Part shown: positions 16,253 to 25,442 of the stretch, in pieces
Layout: each line of letters starts with the position of its first letter
Numbering within the stretch: position 1 is the stretch's first letter
Position numbers and translations under genes: made by a program
The notes under the pieces: generated by a model
Told to the model about the DNA's origin: nothing
Database searches by the model: none
What the model saw: only the letters and a program-made list of their open reading frames with translations
Assembly: GCF_000829415.1 (NCBI RefSeq)
Contig: NZ_AP014637.1
Coordinates: 6,155,001 to 6,219,000, forward strand
Source of the DNA: Pseudomonas sp. StFLB209
GTDB lineage: Bacteria; Pseudomonadota; Gammaproteobacteria; Pseudomonadales; Pseudomonadaceae
Length of the DNA: 64,000 nucleotides
Reading direction: 5' to 3'

Positions 16253-17338
16253 ATGATCGTTATCAATGCCCGTTTTCTGACTCAGGACACCTGCGGTGTG
16301 CAACGCTACGCCGAGCAGATCTGCCTGGCGCTGCGCCAACTGCGCGACGATCTGGTCTTCGTCGCCCCGCACGGTATCAAAAACCACGCCAGCGCCCAGG
16401 CCTTGCAGGTACAGTGCATCGGCCGCCACCAAGGCCATTTGTGGGAACAGCTTGACCTGCCGCTGTACCTGCGGCGCAACGGCAATCCGCTGCTGCTGTC
16501 ACTGAGCAACAGCAACCCGATGTTCTACCGCAATCAGGTTGCCACCCACCACGACATCACCTACGTTCGCCATCCGCAAAGCTATAGCTGGCGCTATCGC
16601 GCAGCCTACCGGACGATCATGCCGATCCTGCTGTCGCGGGTCCGCGCACTGGTCACCAACAGCGAGTTCTCCAAAAGTGAAATAGCCGGATTTTACCGGC
16701 TGCCCAAAGAGCGCATCCTGATTCTGTCAGCCGCCGTCAGCGAGCAGTTCATGCCCGCCGCCAGCCAACCGGAACAGCCTTACCTGCTGGCGGTCTCCTC
16801 ACCCAATCTGCACAAGAACTTCAGGCGCATGATCCAGGCGTTCCTGAGCCTGCGCGGCCAGCCAGACCTGCAACTGCACATCGTCGGCAGCGCCAACAGC
16901 CTGTTCGCTGACCCGGACCTGCAACAACTGGCCTGCCGCGACCCACGCATCCGTTTTCTCGGCCGCCTCGAAGATGCCGAGCTGATCGCCCAGTACCAGG
17001 GTGCCACGGCATTCGTGTTTCCTTCACTGTACGAAGGTTTCGGCATCCCGCCACTTGAGGCCCAGGCCTGTGGCTGCCCGGTGCTGGCGTCCAGCGCCGC
17101 GTCGATTCCGGAAGTGCTGCGCGACAGCGCGCTGTACTTCGACCCGCTGGATGTCCAGCAGATGGCCGCCGCCATGCAGCGGCTGCTCAATGAGGCGGAT
17201 CTGCGCCAGTTCCTGCGCCGCAAGGGCCTGGCCAACGTTGCGCGCTTCAGTTGGCGCCACTCAGCGCTGCGGCTGTCGCAACGGCTCGACCAGCTCCCCG
17301 AACCTGGCGTGCAACGCAGCAGCCTGCCGCGCACCTGA
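16253..17338 (+). CDS. Glycosyltransferase family 4 (mannosyltransferase-like)
   Basis: A 361-residue GT-B enzyme. It begins MIVINARFLTQDTCGVQRYA, a signature of the WbaZ-like GT4 group, and the donor domain holds FVFPSLYEGFGIPPLEAQACGCPVL with the E-X7-E motif. The start at 16253 is preferred: the frame extends upstream to 15983 but only inside the previous glycosyltransferase gene, and MIVINAR is the usual N-terminus. The ribosome site is weak. A mannose donor is plausible by resemblance only. Confidence 0.83.
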   Translation: MIVINARFLTQDTCGVQRYAEQICLALRQLRDDLVFVAPHGIKNHASAQALQVQCIGRHQGHLWEQLDLPLYLRRNGNPLLLSLSNSNPMFYRNQVATHHDITYVRHPQSYSWRYRAAYRTIMPILLSRVRALVTNSEFSKSEIAGFYRLPKERILILSAAVSEQFMPAASQPEQPYLLAVSSPNLHKNFRRMIQAFLSLRGQPDLQLHIVGSANSLFADPDLQQLACRDPRIRFLGRLEDAELIAQYQGATAFVFPSLYEGFGIPPLEAQACGCPVLASSAASIPEVLRDSALYFDPLDVQQMAAAMQRLLNEADLRQFLRRKGLANVARFSWRHSALRLSQRLDQLPEPGVQRSSLPRT

Positions 17339-17408
17339 CCCCAAGCCCTGAGATCCGGCTGCACGCTGTTCGCATCGCCGCTCACTCGCCACCGCTCAAG
17401 GAAGACCC

Positions 17409-18614
17409 ATGAAAATCGCAATCGTCCACGACTGGCTGGTGACCTACGCCGGCGCCGAACGCGTATTGGCCTCGCTGCTCAAGGTCTGGCCGCAAGCCGA
17501 TCTGTTTGCCGTGATCGACTTCCTCAGCGACCGTGACCGTGCCCAACTGGGCGGCAAAGTCGCCACCACCAGCTTCATCCAGAAACTGCCCGGTGCACGC
17601 AAGCACTACCAGCGCTATCTGCCGCTGATGCCGATGGCCATCGAGCAACTGGACCTGTCTGGCTACGATCTGGTGATCAGCAGCAGCCATGCGGTCGCCA
17701 AAGGGGTGTTGACTGGCCCGGATCAGTTGCACGTCAGCTATGTGCATTCACCGATTCGTTATGCCTGGGACCTGCAACATCAATACCTGCGTGAGTCAGG
17801 CCTCGACAAGGGGTTCAAGGGCACTCTGGCGCGGATGGTCCTGCACTACATCCGCATGTGGGACCAGCGCAGCGCTGCCGGGGTCGATGAGTTCATTGCC
17901 AACTCGGCGTTCATCGGCGCGCGCATCGACAAAGCCTATCGGCGCTCGTCCACTGTGATTTATCCGCCCGTGGACACTCTGCACTACACCCCGCTGGGGC
18001 TGCGCGATGACTACTATTTCACCGCCTCGCGCATGGTGCCTTACAAGCGCCTGCCGATGATCGTCGAGGCATTCGCCAACATGCCGGACAAACGTCTGGT
18101 GGTGGTCGGCGACGGTCCGGAAATGCCGCGCTGCCAGGCCATCAACGCCCCCAACGTCACGCTGCTCGGCTACCAGCCGGCGGCGGTAATGCTGGAGCAC
18201 ATGCGCGCCGCCAAAGCCTTTGTGTTTGCCGCCGAAGAAGACTTCGGCATCAGCCCGGTCGAGGCCCAGGCCTGCGGCACCCCGGTGATCGCCTACGGCA
18301 AGGGCGGGGTGCTGGAAACCGTGCTGGGGCTGGACCATCCAACCCCGACCGGGGTGCTGTATGACCGCCAGGACGCCGCGTCATTAATAGCCGCCGTTGG
18401 CCATTTCGAAAGCACTCAGGGGCGGATCAGCGCCAGCGCCTGCCGCTTCAATGCCGAGCGTTTTTCCACGGAACGCTTTGAACAGCAGATCAAGGCCCTG
18501 GTTGACGCCCGCCTGGCCAGTGCCCGGCAACAGCGCCCCAACCTGCTGGACTGGCGCGCAGCTTCGCCTGACAGCGAGCTGGCCGCCCGCGTCGTACCGA
18601 TCAAATCGGTCTGA
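17409..18614 (+). CDS. Glycosyltransferase family 4
   Basis: A 401-residue GT-B enzyme starting MKIAIVHDWLVTYAGAERVL, with AAKAFVFAAEEDFGISPVEAQACGTPVI as the donor-site E-X7-E region. Middle segments SYVHSPIRYAWDL and NSAFIGARIDKAYRR are typical of a GT4 subgroup found next to initiating transferases in EPS loci. AAGGAAG precedes the ATG. It is followed 9 bp later by the initiating transferase gene. It would act late or early in repeat-unit assembly; the order cannot be read from gene order. Confidence 0.85.
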   Translation: MKIAIVHDWLVTYAGAERVLASLLKVWPQADLFAVIDFLSDRDRAQLGGKVATTSFIQKLPGARKHYQRYLPLMPMAIEQLDLSGYDLVISSSHAVAKGVLTGPDQLHVSYVHSPIRYAWDLQHQYLRESGLDKGFKGTLARMVLHYIRMWDQRSAAGVDEFIANSAFIGARIDKAYRRSSTVIYPPVDTLHYTPLGLRDDYYFTASRMVPYKRLPMIVEAFANMPDKRLVVVGDGPEMPRCQAINAPNVTLLGYQPAAVMLEHMRAAKAFVFAAEEDFGISPVEAQACGTPVIAYGKGGVLETVLGLDHPTPTGVLYDRQDAASLIAAVGHFESTQGRISASACRFNAERFSTERFEQQIKALVDARLASARQQRPNLLDWRAASPDSELAARVVPIKSV

Positions 18615-18623
18615 GGGTGAACC

Positions 18624-20027
18624 ATGGACACTCCGCTTCGCGGCATCTTACATGCCCATCAATCGCTGCTGTCAGTCGCCCACCGCCTGCTGGATCTGCT
18701 GGTCATCGTGCTGATCGGCTATTGGCAACACCAGCAGCAAGCGTTGTTTGGGCCTACCGAAAGCTGGCTGCAGATTCTTATGGCGGTGCTGGGCTTTCAC
18801 TGGCTCAGCGAATTTCACCAGTTGTACGGATCCTGGCGTGGCGAGCGTATTTTCGGCGAACTGGCCAAGGTCTTCACCTGGTGGTCACTGAGCTTTGTCA
18901 GCTTGCTCTCGATGGATTACCTGTTGCTCGACGGCCAGGCATTGCCAACGCCCCAACAGATGACCTGGTTCGCCCTGGTGCTGGCGACCCTGTGCGGTTA
19001 TCGGGTGCTGATTCGTCAAGTGCTGCACGCCTTGCGCCGACACGGTTTCAATACCCGCCGGGTGGCCATCGTCGGCACCGGCCAGGTCGGTGCCAGCCTG
19101 GCCCGCTCGATTGCCGATGCGCCGTGGATGGGCCTGAAACTGCTGGGCTTCTATGACAGCCACCCGCAGCAGATGGACCTCGACAGCAAGGGTTCGCGGC
19201 TGCTGGTGCTGGGTGACCTTGAGCAATTGATCATTGATGCCCGTCAGGGCCGCATCGACAAGGTCTACATCACCCAGGCCGAACCCCACCTGCGCGAGCT
19301 GATTACCGGGCTGTCCGACACCACCGTCTCGGTGTACCTGATCCCGGATGTGTTCACGTTCGAGCTGTTGCATGCGCGCAGCGAGAGCATCAACGGCCTG
19401 CCCACCATCAGCATTTTCGACTCGCCCATGGAGGGAGCGCTGGGCCTGGTCAAACGTGCCGAAGACGTGATCCTGGCCAGCCTGATCCTGCTGCTGATCG
19501 CGCTGCCGCTGCTGGTCATCGCCGCTGCGATCAAGCTCACCTCCAAAGGCCCGGTGCTGTTTCGCCAGCGCCGCTACGGGCTGGACGGCCGGCCGATCAT
19601 GGTCTGGAAATTTCGCAGCATGACCGTCCAGGAAAACGGCGACGAGGTCCGCCAGGCAACCCGCAATGACGCCCGTGTCACGCCGCTGGGCGGCTTTCTG
19701 CGGCGCACTTCGCTGGATGAACTGCCGCAGTTTTTCAACGTCCTGCGCGGTGACATGTCCATCGTCGGGCCGCGCCCCCACGCCGTGGCGCACAACGAGC
19801 AATACCGCAAGCAGGTCAGCCGTTACATGTTGCGCCACAAGGTCAAGCCGGGGATCACCGGCTGGGCTCAGGTCAATGGCTGGCGCGGTGAAACCGACAC
19901 CCTGGACAAGATGCGCAAGCGCGTCGAGTTCGACCTGCAGTACATCCAGCAGTGGTCGCTGTGGCTGGACCTGAAAATCATCCTGCTGACCCTGTTCAAG
20001 GGCTTTCTCAACAAGAACGCCTTCTGA
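18624..20027 (+). CDS. Undecaprenyl-phosphate glycosylphosphotransferase (WcaJ/WbaP-like)
   Basis: A 467-residue inner-membrane enzyme that starts repeat-unit synthesis by transferring a sugar-1-phosphate, often glucose, to undecaprenyl phosphate. About four N-terminal hydrophobic segments precede a Rossmann-like CoA-binding-3 domain (RVAIVGTGQVGASLA). One more membrane segment near residues 287-305 leads into the catalytic domain: [49 protein letters not shown] and KPGITGWAQVNGWRGET. Length and layout match the WcaJ-type polyisoprenyl phosphotransferases. GAGGGTGAACC precedes the ATG. A second enzyme of this class, pslA, is at 55070. Confidence 0.92.
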   Translation: MDTPLRGILHAHQSLLSVAHRLLDLLVIVLIGYWQHQQQALFGPTESWLQILMAVLGFHWLSEFHQLYGSWRGERIFGELAKVFTWWSLSFVSLLSMDYLLLDGQALPTPQQMTWFALVLATLCGYRVLIRQVLHALRRHGFNTRRVAIVGTGQVGASLARSIADAPWMGLKLLGFYDSHPQQMDLDSKGSRLLVLGDLEQLIIDARQGRIDKVYITQAEPHLRELITGLSDTTVSVYLIPDVFTFELLHARSESINGLPTISIFDSPMEGALGLVKRAEDVILASLILLLIALPLLVIAAAIKLTSKGPVLFRQRRYGLDGRPIMVWKFRSMTVQENGDEVRQATRNDARVTPLGGFLRRTSLDELPQFFNVLRGDMSIVGPRPHAVAHNEQYRKQVSRYMLRHKVKPGITGWAQVNGWRGETDTLDKMRKRVEFDLQYIQQWSLWLDLKIILLTLFKGFLNKNAF

Positions 20028-20066
20028 CCCCACCCCACCGCGTATTCTCAGGAAGGAAACCTCCCT

Positions 20067-21155
20067 ATGTATCGATCGCCCGTCGCCGCACTGCTGTTTG
20101 CCCTGCTCCTGCAAGGTTGCGCATTCGCCCCCGGCCAGCATATGAGCCTCAGTGATGTCGAAGCCGATGACCCTGACGGCCCCAAGGCCAGACTGGTCAA
20201 CATCACCCCGCAGAGCCTGGCGCAGCAGCAACAGGTCGCCCTGGCCAATGGCAAGCCGCTACCGGCGCAGCTGTTGAACTACACCACCCCGGAGTATCTG
20301 GTGGGGCCGGGCGATACCTTGCTGGTGACCGTGTTCGAACATCCGGAACTGACCGCGCCGGGCTCGCAGGACCAGCTCGATGCCAATACCCGTGAAGTCC
20401 AGGGCGACGGTACTCTGTACTTCCCGTATGTCGGGCGTATCCAGGCAGCCGGCAGATCCGTGCGGCAGATCCGCGATCAACTGCGCATGGGCCTGTCGCC
20501 GCAGTACACCGAGGTCAAGGTCGATGTGAAGGTGCTGCGCTACAACAGCCAGCGGGTGCTGCTGTCCGGCTCGTTTCGCAATCCCGGGCAACAGTCGATC
20601 ACTAACATTCCATTGAGCCTGGTGCAGGCGGTCAGTACCGCAGGCATCGATAGCAGCGATGCCGACCTGGCCAGCCTGACCCTGCGCCGTGACGGCACCG
20701 ATTATCAGATCGACATCGACGCGCTCAACCGCAAGGGCTCGCAACTGGGGCGCATCTATCTCAAAGACGGCGATCATCTGCACCTGAACAGCAACTCGAA
20801 AAACCGCATCTATGTGCTGGGTGAGGTGCGCAACCCGCAGGTGCTGTCATTCGGCACCACCCAGGTGACCTTGCTGGAAGCCTTGGGCAACTCCGGCGGC
20901 CTGAGCCCGGACAGCGCCGACGGTGATGCGGTGTATGTGATTCGCGGCGTGGACAATCAGGCCAATGCCGAATCGACGGTCTACCACCTCAACGCCAAGA
21001 AGCCTACCGCGTACCTGCTGGCCCGCCAGTTCGAACTCAAGGCCCAGGATGTGGTGTTCGTAGGCCCGGCGAACATTACCCGCTGGAGCCGCTTCATCAG
21101 CCAGTTGCTCGGCTCGGCAAGTGTCGTGCAGACCGGCGCGGCGTTTCGTAACTGA
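20067..21155 (+). CDS. wza: Outer-membrane polysaccharide export lipoprotein (Wza family)
   Basis: A 362-residue protein with signal peptide and lipobox (LLLQGC, lipidated Cys18). The poly-export domain begins at YLVGPGDTLLVTVFEHPEL, followed by SLBB-type soluble-ligand-binding repeats (VLLSGSFRNPGQ and IYVLGEVRNPQVL). A C-terminal segment SRFISQLLGSASVVQTG could be the amphipathic helix that crosses the outer membrane. It should form the outer-membrane channel docked onto the Wzc kinase encoded upstream. GGAAGGAAAC precedes the ATG. It is the last gene of the operon. Confidence 0.9.
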   Translation: MYRSPVAALLFALLLQGCAFAPGQHMSLSDVEADDPDGPKARLVNITPQSLAQQQQVALANGKPLPAQLLNYTTPEYLVGPGDTLLVTVFEHPELTAPGSQDQLDANTREVQGDGTLYFPYVGRIQAAGRSVRQIRDQLRMGLSPQYTEVKVDVKVLRYNSQRVLLSGSFRNPGQQSITNIPLSLVQAVSTAGIDSSDADLASLTLRRDGTDYQIDIDALNRKGSQLGRIYLKDGDHLHLNSNSKNRIYVLGEVRNPQVLSFGTTQVTLLEALGNSGGLSPDSADGDAVYVIRGVDNQANAESTVYHLNAKKPTAYLLARQFELKAQDVVFVGPANITRWSRFISQLLGSASVVQTGAAFRN

Positions 21156-21351
21156 CCGGGCATTGCGTTAGGCGCAAGTGTTGCTGAGGCAACAGTGCTT
21201 CGACACTGCTGTGTTGCTCCAGCACCAATCCAGCCTGCAAACAACCCTCCAGCGGTCATGAAATGCCTTGTGTTAGCTCAGTGGCAATGAGTCTCGCAAG
21301 CTGGCACACAAGCTGCTTTGCGTATGGACGCTTATTGCAAGGAATCTCTCG

Positions 21352-21933
21352 ATGTTGGTTGTTTCACTCTCAGGCAGTCCCTCTCCTACTTCGCGTTCGG
21401 GCGTGGTACTGGCACATGCCGGTAACTGGCTCAAAGCCCACGGCGTGGATGTCACCACCGTACGGGTGCGTGACTTCAATGCTGAAGATCTACTGTGGGC
21501 GCGCTTTGACAGCCCGCCAGTGCAGGCCTTTATCGAGGCCGTGCGCCAAGCGGACGGGTTGTTGATTGCCACCCCGGTGTACAAGGCATCGTTTGCCGGA
21601 GCCTTGAAGACGCTGCTGGATCTGTTGCCGGAGCGGGCGCTGTTGGGCAAGGTGGTGTTGCCGCTGGCGACCGGTGGCAGTATTGCCCATATGCTGGCGG
21701 TTGATTACGCGCTCAAGCCGGTGTTGTCAGCGCTCAAGTCCCAGGAGGTCCTGCACGGGATCTTCGCGATCGACAGCCAGATCAGCTACGGCGATGTGCC
21801 TGAGGGCGGCGTGCTGGATGAGGTGCTGACCGGGCGACTCCATGAAGGGCTGGAGCATTTTCTACGCGGCTTGCAGCATCGGTTGCATACGCGCAAAAAG
21901 GCGGTTGGCGCGCATTTGCAGCTGGCGCTTTGA
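21352..21933 (+). CDS. NAD(P)H-dependent FMN reductase (SsuE/MsuE-like)
   Basis: A 193-residue flavodoxin-fold reductase. The N-terminus [15 protein letters not shown] binds the FMN phosphate, and [22 protein letters not shown] is the family signature. Such enzymes feed reduced FMN to two-component monooxygenases such as SsuD during sulfonate use. No ssu or msu transport or monooxygenase genes lie nearby, so this is an orphan copy whose partner is unknown. AAGGAA precedes the ATG. It follows the EPS operon by about 200 bp. Confidence 0.85.
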   Translation: MLVVSLSGSPSPTSRSGVVLAHAGNWLKAHGVDVTTVRVRDFNAEDLLWARFDSPPVQAFIEAVRQADGLLIATPVYKASFAGALKTLLDLLPERALLGKVVLPLATGGSIAHMLAVDYALKPVLSALKSQEVLHGIFAIDSQISYGDVPEGGVLDEVLTGRLHEGLEHFLRGLQHRLHTRKKAVGAHLQLAL

Positions 21934-22013
21934 TTTACAAGAACTCTTTCGATCGATGGAAAATCCTTTATCGCGGTGGCTGGGCTGCAGGTTTCGCCCT
22001 GCTGGGCGAGTTC

Positions 22014-22498
22014 CTTTGTCTTGGCAAAGGAACCAAACCGCTTGCTCCGGTCTTGGCCCCGCCCTTGAGGGCGGGGTTCCCTCGCTCCGGCGCCCCATCA
22101 CCGGTACGCGCTGATGTGCCCTCCATGGCACAGCAGCGCTTGCCAGGCATCCATGCCTGGCACCCGGTTCTGCGACACCTGCGCTCGGCCAGCGCCAATC
22201 GTCGCGTTCGGCGTCGTCTGTGCCATCTCGACTCAAAGATCAACAGCAACAGCAACGAGCTAAAGCCAGGCGTGGATCATCTGAAATGCAATCTCACAGA
22301 CGCCGCCGAACGCGACTTGGGCGCAGGCCGAACGCAGGTGTCGATTTGGTGGGAAAGCCGGCAGGGAAGCCGCTGCTCTTTCTATAAGGAGCAGGTGCGC
22401 TGGGCAGGACGCCCATCGCGCCGACCGCCAAATCGGCCAAAGGGCGGGGCCAAGGCAGGAGCAAACGGTTTTGGTTACTTGCCACCAAGACAAAAGTG
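22014..22498. repeat. Long imperfect inverted repeat, two facing copies of a dispersed element
   Basis: The 650 bp between the FMN reductase and the LysE gene hold no credible gene. Instead about 210 bp at 22014-22230 reappears inverted at 22290-22498. Shared words include TTGTCTTGG, AACCAAA/TTTGGTT, TTGCTCC, CTTGGCCCCGCCC and CGCGTTCGGCG next to CGTCTGTG, each present as its reverse complement in the other copy. The copies are diverged, not exact. Similar GC-rich words recur between genes in other Pseudomonas genomes as I recall them. Open frames across it come from its composition and show no family resemblance. Confidence 0.7.
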
Positions 22499-22583
22499 AC
22501 CCGCTGTAAAAGCGGAAAAGTGACTCAAACCCAACGCCGCTGCGGCGAATGCACGCCACTCAAACCGCCAAACCGCCAAACGA

Positions 22584-23186
22584 TCAGTGTTGCACCACCA
22601 GCGGATACAACGATAACACCAGCAGCAACGCCATCACGCCATTGAACACCCGCACCCGACGCGGGTCGCGCAATACGTTGCGCAGCAGGCTGCCAAACCC
22701 CGCCCAGATCCCCACCCCCGGCAGGTTGATCAAACCAAACACCGCCGTGATCACCAACACATTGGTGAAATACCCCTGCATCGGCGTATAGGTCGTGATT
22801 GCCCCCACCGCCATCACCCAGGCCTTGGGGTTGACCCACTGAAACAGCGCAGCGGCAAAAAACGTCATGGGCTCGCCGCGTGACGGCCCGTTATCACCCA
22901 CCGGCCCGGACGTCGCGATCTTCCAGGCCAGGTACAACAGATACGCACCGCCGACATACCGCAGCAAGGTATAAAACCATGGCCAGCTCTGGAACACACT
23001 GCCCAGGCCCAAGCCTACCGCCAGCACCAACACCATGAAGCCGATACTGATACCGAACATATGCGGCACCGTGCGGCGCAAACCGAAGTTCACCCCCGAG
23101 GCCAGCAGCATCATGTTATTAGGGCCCGGCGTGATCGAGGAGACCAGCGCAAACAGGGCAAATGCCAGAAGCAGATCGAAAGACAT
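22584..23186 (-). CDS. LysE/RhtB-family amino acid exporter
   Basis: A 200-residue inner-membrane protein with about six hydrophobic segments. The N-terminal SITPGPNNMMLLASGVNFGLRRT carries the TPGPN motif of the LysE superfamily, and FQWVNPKAWVMA is the second conserved part. It should export an amino acid or related metabolite. The substrate is not predictable. The ribosome site before the ATG at 23186 is weak. It stands alone on the minus strand beside the inverted repeat. Confidence 0.87.
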   Translation of the reverse strand: MSFDLLLAFALFALVSSITPGPNNMMLLASGVNFGLRRTVPHMFGISIGFMVLVLAVGLGLGSVFQSWPWFYTLLRYVGGAYLLYLAWKIATSGPVGDNGPSRGEPMTFFAAALFQWVNPKAWVMAVGAITTYTPMQGYFTNVLVITAVFGLINLPGVGIWAGFGSLLRNVLRDPRRVRVFNGVMALLLVLSLYPLVVQH

Positions 23187-23324
23187 ACGGCAATCCGTGC
23201 AAACCAGTGAGACAGGTCGCTCACCCTACCCAGACGGCGTCTGGAAACACACGGACAGCTAGAAGAAAGTTTTACCGGTACAGTTTTCGCAAATCAGAAA
23301 ATCAGTAGAACTGTCAGAGTCGCA

Positions 23325-23600
23325 TCAGCCCTGACGATCCCGGCTGACGACGCCCGCGTCAACATTGACTTCGGCGCTGTGGTCAAACTCGCGTACTTGC
23401 TGCAGCTGCGGGTTGGCCAGCAACTGGGCCTTGCGGGCATGGTATTCGTCGAACGACAGGCCGCGACGGTTAAGGTCTTCCAGCGCCAGTTGCAGGGTTT
23501 CTTCAGCGCTGTAAGGGCGCTGCTCGACGGCATGGTGGGTCGAGCAGCCGCTGATCATGGCGACAGAGAACAACAGGGCAAGAGCAGTAAAACGGTGCAT
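23325..23600 (-). CDS. Small predicted lipoprotein, function unknown
   Basis: A 91-residue protein starting at 23600, with AAGGAGGTCACC immediately upstream, an excellent ribosome site. This rules out the longer in-frame start at 23672. The N-terminus ends in ISGC, a lipobox, giving a lipid-anchored mature protein. The mature region is charged and helical (EETLQLALEDLNRRG, FDEYHARKAQLL), reminiscent of short SHOCT-like segments, but I would not assign a family. Confidence 0.75.
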   Translation of the reverse strand: MHRFTALALLFSVAMISGCSTHHAVEQRPYSAEETLQLALEDLNRRGLSFDEYHARKAQLLANPQLQQVREFDHSAEVNVDAGVVSRDRQG

Positions 23601-23687
23601 GGTGACCTCCTTGGAAGGTTCGATTCGGGAATGAACAAAGGTTAATCCCGCCCCGCTTCCAGCAGAAATCACCGCAACTGATAGTGA

Positions 23688-24578
23688 CTATCGGCGCATT
23701 GATGCCTGTTCGATCAACACCTCACGCAGGGCCTGGGCCGCCACCGACAACTGCTGATCGGCCAAGGTCATCAGGCCAATGCGCCGCTCGATGCGCGGCC
23801 CTACCAGCGGGATGCAGCAGGCGCCCAGTTCGTGCATCTGCTCGATACACAGTGCCGGCACGGCACTAACGCCCAGACCACTGGCAACCATCCGTCCCAC
23901 CGTCGCCAACTGATGACTCTCGAAGGCCACCGCCAGCCGTCCATGCTGCGCAGCCACCGATTGCTCCAGCAGCAGGCGCACTGCCGAAGGTCTTTGCAAG
24001 GCGATGAAGTCCTCTTTGAGCAATTCACTCCAGTGCAACTCGGCACATCCGGCCAGGGGGGAATCGGCAGGCACCACGGCAACGAAACGGTCTACGCAGA
24101 ACGGCGTGAAATGCAGTGAGTGGCCAGGCTCCGGCTCGAAACCGATGCCCAGTTCGACCCGCCGCTGGCGGACCATCTCCAGCACCTCTTCGTTGATCAC
24201 ATCGTGCACCGCGATATTGACCCGCGGGTAACGCTCGCGGAACACCTTCAAGGCCGCCGGCAAACGGTTGCCGGCATACGAAGGCATCGCCGCCAATGAA
24301 ACCTTGCCCATTTGCAGGGTAAAACGCTGGTGCAGCAATTCTTCGGTGTTGTCCCAGTCAGCCAGCAACTGGCGAGCCAGCGGCAGCAGGGTTTCGCCTT
24401 CCGGGGTGAGGTTGACGCTGCGTGTGGTGCGAATCAGCAACTGCCCCCCCAGCGATTCTTCAAGCCCCTTGATCGTCAGGCTCAGGGCCGGTTGTGACAG
24501 GTGCAGGCGCTCACCGGCCTGGGCAAAGCTCAGGCATTCGGCAACCGCCACGAAGGCGCGCAGGTGTTTGACGTTCAT
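23688..24578 (-). CDS. LysR-family transcriptional regulator
   Basis: A 296-residue regulator: a winged helix-turn-helix at the N-terminus (LSFAQAGERLHLSQPALSLTIKGLEESLGGQLLI) and a periplasmic-binding-like effector domain for the rest. It is transcribed away from the CoA-transferase genes, with a 150 bp AT-rich gap between, the usual arrangement for a LysR activator and its target operon. The effector is probably a ketoacid or acyl compound from that pathway, an inference from context. Confidence 0.87.
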   Translation of the reverse strand: MNVKHLRAFVAVAECLSFAQAGERLHLSQPALSLTIKGLEESLGGQLLIRTTRSVNLTPEGETLLPLARQLLADWDNTEELLHQRFTLQMGKVSLAAMPSYAGNRLPAALKVFRERYPRVNIAVHDVINEEVLEMVRQRRVELGIGFEPEPGHSLHFTPFCVDRFVAVVPADSPLAGCAELHWSELLKEDFIALQRPSAVRLLLEQSVAAQHGRLAVAFESHQLATVGRMVASGLGVSAVPALCIEQMHELGACCIPLVGPRIERRIGLMTLADQQLSVAAQALREVLIEQASMRR

Positions 24579-24728
24579 TGTTTTGTCTTTCTTATCAAAC
24601 CATCAGAAAAACAAAATTAACAAATCATTCGCCAAGACAGAAGATGTCAACAACGCGATTCAGTGGCAGAGCAACTAGCCTGTCCATTGCAGCGACAACG
24701 ACAACAACAATGACCAGAGGCCGACATC

Positions 24729-25427
24729 ATGGCTGGACTCGACAAACGAGTGGCGACCTACGAGCAAGCCCTCGAAGGGCTGACCGACAACATGACCGTG
24801 CTGTGTGGCGGCTTCGGGCTGTGCGGCATACCGGAAAACCTGATTGCCCAGATCAAGCGCATGGGCACCCGTGGCCTGACCGTTGTGTCCAATAACTGCG
24901 GGGTCGACGGGTTTGGCCTGGGCATCCTGCTCGAAGACCGGCAGATCCGCAAAATGATCTCTTCCTACGTCGGTGAGAACGCGCTGTTCGAGCAACAGTT
25001 GCTCAGTGGCGCGCTGGAAGTCGACCTCACCCCGCAGGGCACCCTGGCCGAGAAACTGCGTGCCGGCGGTGCCGGGATTCCGGCCTTCTACACCGCCACC
25101 GGCTTCGGCACGCCGGTGGCCGAGGGCAAGCAAAGCCGTCAGTTCAACGGCCGCGATTACATTCTTGAAGAAGCCATCACCGGTGATTTTGCCCTGGTCA
25201 AAGGCTGGAAGGCCGACCACTTCGGCAATGTGATCTACCGGCATACCGCGCAGAACTTCAACCCACTGGTGGCCACCGCCGGGAAAATCACGGTGGTGGA
25301 GGTCGAAGAAATCGTCGAGCCCGGCGAACTCGACCCGGCGCATATCCACACCCCGGGTATCTACGTCGACCGGCTGATCCTCGGCAGCTTCGAGAAACGC
25401 ATCGAAAAGCGCACCCTCAAGGCCTGA
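24729..25427 (+). CDS. 3-oxoacid CoA-transferase subunit A
   Basis: A 232-residue alpha subunit. [18 protein letters not shown] carries the glycine-rich CoA-transferase family I motif, and [16 protein letters not shown] and [15 protein letters not shown] are conserved in the succinyl-CoA:3-ketoacid and acetoacetate CoA-transferases. With subunit B it activates acetoacetate or a similar acid by CoA transfer, feeding beta-oxidation. It is followed 15 bp later by subunit B. Whether acetoacetate or a longer ketoacid is preferred cannot be told. Confidence 0.9.
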   Translation: MAGLDKRVATYEQALEGLTDNMTVLCGGFGLCGIPENLIAQIKRMGTRGLTVVSNNCGVDGFGLGILLEDRQIRKMISSYVGENALFEQQLLSGALEVDLTPQGTLAEKLRAGGAGIPAFYTATGFGTPVAEGKQSRQFNGRDYILEEAITGDFALVKGWKADHFGNVIYRHTAQNFNPLVATAGKITVVEVEEIVEPGELDPAHIHTPGIYVDRLILGSFEKRIEKRTLKA

Positions 25428-25442
25428 GAAAGGAGTTGCACC

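Noticed and set aside
18885..20231. A 448-codon minus-strand frame opposite the initiating transferase
   Set aside because: Gln-, Asp- and His-rich shadow translation, typical of antisense to GC-rich coding sequence.
21179..21208. Two small hairpins after wza as an operon terminator
   Set aside because: Stems of 5-6 bp without a T-tract. Too weak to call a terminator.
21930..22499. A 189-codon frame across the inverted repeat
   Set aside because: It is created by the GC-rich repeat, has frames of similar length on the other strand, and shows no family features.
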